From Paenibacillus sp. JNUCC-31 (GTDB taxonomy: Bacteria; Bacillota; Bacilli; Paenibacillales; Paenibacillaceae): a stretch of 64,000 bases of DNA. The stretch lies in assembly GCF_014844075.1 (NCBI RefSeq), contig NZ_CP062165.1, forward strand, positions 3,720,001 to 3,784,000, in the 5' to 3' direction. Made by a program: the position numbers and the translations under genes. The notes under the pieces are model-generated. The model saw only the letters and a program-made list of their open reading frames with translations, was not told the DNA's origin and made no database searches. Every line of letters begins with the position of its first letter. Positions within the stretch are counted from its first letter, which is position 1. Below, in pieces: positions 62,109 through 64,000 of the stretch.

Positions 62109-62957
62109 ATGGAAGGCATGAAAGGTGGACTTGTACGTTTACGCGCATTAATGGATGACTTGACTCCGTCGGAACGAAAGATTGGAGCTTACATTCTGGA
62201 TCATCCACAAGAGACGGTTCAGTCCTCGGTGGCACAGCTGTCTGAACGGAGCGGTGGCAGCCCGGCTGCCATTATCCGTCTCTGCAAATCGCTGGGTGTA
62301 ACGGGTTTTCAGGAGCTGAAGCTGAAGATTGCCGGAGATCTGCAGACAGGTGAGCAATACCAATATACGGAGATTCGTCCCCAGGACTCCATGGAGAGCA
62401 TTATTCAGCATGTGTCCGCAAACAATATTCAGTCGGTGAAGGATACCGTCCATATTTTGGACCCGCGTCTGGTGGAACAGGCAGTGGACGTGCTTCATCG
62501 GGCGAAACGAATCTTTTTCTACGGGGTGGGGGCCTCCAACCTGATTGCGCTGGATGCACACTATAAGTTCATGCGAATCAATCGCACAAGCTTTTCGTTC
62601 GCCGATCCGCATATGCAAATTTCGTCCGCAACGACGCTTCGCGAAGATGATGCGGTGGTATGTATCTCGTATTCAGGGGAGACTTCGAACGTGATCTCCT
62701 GTCTGAAGCATGCTCGTGAAGGCGGCGCTGCAACGATTAGCATTACCAAGTGGGGGAGCAATACGCTCAGCAGTCTGGCGGATGTGCCCCTGATGATTAC
62801 TTCCACCGAAAGCGATATCCGGAGCGGAGCAACTTCATCACGGATTGCGCAGTTGAACGTGATCGACATTTTGTATCTGGCGATTGCCAGCCGCGACTAC
62901 AACCAGTCGGTGGAATATTTGGAGAAGAGCCGGCAGGCTATTCTGGAGCATAAGTGA
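62109..62957 (+). CDS. murR: RpiR-family transcriptional regulator, MurR-like
   Basis: 282 aa. N-terminal HTH_6 (LTPSERKIGAYILDHPQETV ... SPAAIIRLCKSLG) and C-terminal SIS sugar-phosphate domain (FFYGVGASNLIALDAHYKF, ISYSGETSNVISCLKHARE). MurR senses MurNAc-6-phosphate and controls murQ. Gene symbol rests on context. Confidence 0.85.
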   Translation: MEGMKGGLVRLRALMDDLTPSERKIGAYILDHPQETVQSSVAQLSERSGGSPAAIIRLCKSLGVTGFQELKLKIAGDLQTGEQYQYTEIRPQDSMESIIQHVSANNIQSVKDTVHILDPRLVEQAVDVLHRAKRIFFYGVGASNLIALDAHYKFMRINRTSFSFADPHMQISSATTLREDDAVVCISYSGETSNVISCLKHAREGGAATISITKWGSNTLSSLADVPLMITSTESDIRSGATSSRIAQLNVIDILYLAIASRDYNQSVEYLEKSRQAILEHK

Positions 62958-62971
62958 AGTAGAACCATATG

Positions 62972-63010
62972 AATCCCCTTTCTGTTTATACATACAGGAG
63001 GGGATTTTTT
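62972..63010 (+). terminator. Terminator of the anmK-murR unit
   Basis: AATCCCCT ... AGGGGATT with inner CTGT/ACAG, then six Ts. Confidence 0.85.
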
Positions 63011-63046
63011 GACGAGAATTATATCCGCTTTTAGAATAAAAAAATT

Positions 63047-63076
63047 ATAAAAAGAACCCAGACTAATGTCGGGCTC
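63047..63076 (-). terminator. Terminator of murQ
   Basis: On the minus strand GAGCCCGAC-ATTA-GTCTGGGTTC followed by TTTTTATAA. Confidence 0.75.
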
Positions 63077-63111
63077 TTCTCTTTCAACCTCTAGAAATAC
63101 CTCTGCATGGC

Positions 63112-64000
63112 TCAGGAAGGCCCTGCAATGGCGCTGCGGACAAATCCGTCAACCAGATCCAGCCTGCGCTGGGCTTCCACCGCGTCCACGCCTGCCATCA
63201 GCATGACGATTGCCGTTTTTACATGACCGTCTGCGCCGGCAAAAGCCTGTTCAATGTCCGCTTCATTCGCTCCGGTTGCCAGATGGATCATGCGTTTGGC
63301 CCGATGGACAAGCTTCTCATTGGAAGGATTCAGATCGACCATGAAATTACGGTAAACCTTGCCCAGACGAATCATGGCGGTCGTGGTCAGCATGTTCAGA
63401 ATCATTTTCTGGGCGCTGCCTGCCTTCATACGTGTAGAACCCATGACAACCTCCGGGCCAACAACAGCCTCGATGCTTACATCTGCCAGTAGGGTCATCG
63501 GTGTACCTGCGTTGTTACTCAGACTGATCACAGTAGCTCCGATCTTTTTGGCGTGTCTCATCGCACCCAGCACATACGGCGTTCGCCCACTGGCGGCAAT
63601 GCCAACCACGACATCGTTTTCGTCCAATCCATGTTCATCCAGGTCCGCAGCTCCTAATTCTTCGCTATCTTCAGCACCTTCCACCGGGTCTTTCACTGCC
63701 CGGAATCCTCCTGCAATAATGCCCTGCACCATAGAGGGAGGGGTTCCATAAGTTGGCGGACATTCTGAAGCGTCAAGTATCCCCAAACGTCCACTGGTAC
63801 CTGCACCTACATAGAACAGCCTGCCGCCGGACTGGAATGCCTTCAATATGCGGTCCGCCGCTTGGGCAATGACCGGGATCAGGGGCTGAATGAGCTCTGC
63901 AATCCGTTGATCTTCCTTATTGATCAGTTCCATAATTTCTGCCGTTGGCAATTCATCTATGTGATCCGTTAGTGGATTGGGTTGTTCCGTTAATAATGAG
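63112..64000 (-). CDS. murQ: N-acetylmuramic acid 6-phosphate etherase MurQ (5' end cut)
   Basis: Removes the lactyl ether from MurNAc-6-phosphate giving GlcNAc-6-phosphate and D-lactate. SIS fold: GRLFYVGAGTSGRLGILDAS, ECPPTYGTPP, VVVGIAASGRTPYVLGA, GSTRMKAGSAQKM. Continuing the frame to the window edge reads TEQPNPLTDHIDELPTAEIM, the normal N-terminal segment, so the start codon lies beyond 64000 and the TTG at 63951 is an internal Leu. Confidence 0.94.
   Translation of the reverse strand, partial: SLLTEQPNPLTDHIDELPTAEIMELINKEDQRIAELIQPLIPVIAQAADRILKAFQSGGRLFYVGAGTSGRLGILDASECPPTYGTPPSMVQGIIAGGFRAVKDPVEGAEDSEELGAADLDEHGLDENDVVVGIAASGRTPYVLGAMRHAKKIGATVISLSNNAGTPMTLLADVSIEAVVGPEVVMGSTRMKAGSAQKMILNMLTTTAMIRLGKVYRNFMVDLNPSNEKLVHRAKRMIHLATGANEADIEQAFAGADGHVKTAIVMLMAGVDAVEAQRRLDLVDGFVRSAIAGPS

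Overview
ORGANISM. The window is bacterial and almost certainly Paenibacillus (Bacillales). It carries a low-GC Firmicute 16S rRNA, B. subtilis-type boxA antiterminators (TGTTCTTTGAAAACT), strong AGGAGG ribosome binding sites, SLH-domain surface protein, cold-shock CspA/YdjO pair, GerMN lipoprotein and inositol (iol) genes. The genus call is inference from overall look; no database search was run. LAYOUT. (1) 1-6451: 3' part of a 16S gene, complete 23S and 5S, then 17 tRNA genes and a terminator. (2) 6580-15869: inositol catabolism operon iolD-iolE-iolC-iolA-iolG-iolB plus a LacI-family regulator, preceded by a cre-like site, a sigma-A-like promoter and three LacI-type operators. (3) 16120-36484: mixed housekeeping and envelope genes (GNAT, DUF4261, DUF1304, MFS exporter, two AraC regulators, nucleotide-kinase-like protein, TagA-type glycosyltransferase, a 1268-aa SLH protein, SRPBCC protein, soluble chemoreceptor with two PAS domains, pyruvate kinase, PAP2 phosphatase, CPBP protease, CspA and YdjO, methyltransferase). 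(4) 36558-40548: arginine use: GntR regulator, the remains of an amino-acid ABC importer, ornithine aminotransferase (rocD) and arginase (rocF). (5) 40549-48048: leader with tandem promoters, a second, complete 16S-23S-5S operon in the same direction, and 17 tRNA genes. (6) 48085-57449: pentapeptide-repeat protein, an inverted fragment of the 16S-23S spacer, SDR protein, secreted CYTH-like protein, and a LysR regulator divergent from an ABC importer operon that ends in a beta-CASP metallo-hydrolase. (7) 57607-64000: GerMN lipoprotein, secreted cell-wall amidase, secreted beta-propeller-like protein, and muropeptide recycling genes anmK, murR-like and murQ (cut by the window end). HOW GENES WORK TOGETHER. 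The iol enzymes would take myo-inositol to malonic semialdehyde/DHAP precursors and acetyl-CoA; the iolJ aldolase and a transporter are not here. GntR, rocD and rocF form an arginine/ornithine degradation unit whose dedicated importer has been destroyed by deletions. Amidase, AnmK, MurR-like regulator and MurQ fit peptidoglycan turnover and recycling. MOST UNUSUAL. Three copies of a ~115-bp element lie directly behind tRNA-Glu or tRNA-Asp genes, and each ends with an exact duplicate of the 3' end of the host tRNA (17-19 bp). For tRNA-Glu the second cluster supplies the matching empty site. Other notable points are the inverted spacer fragment, the decayed transporter fusion, the 14-bp GntR operator pair and the beta-CASP/ABC operon.
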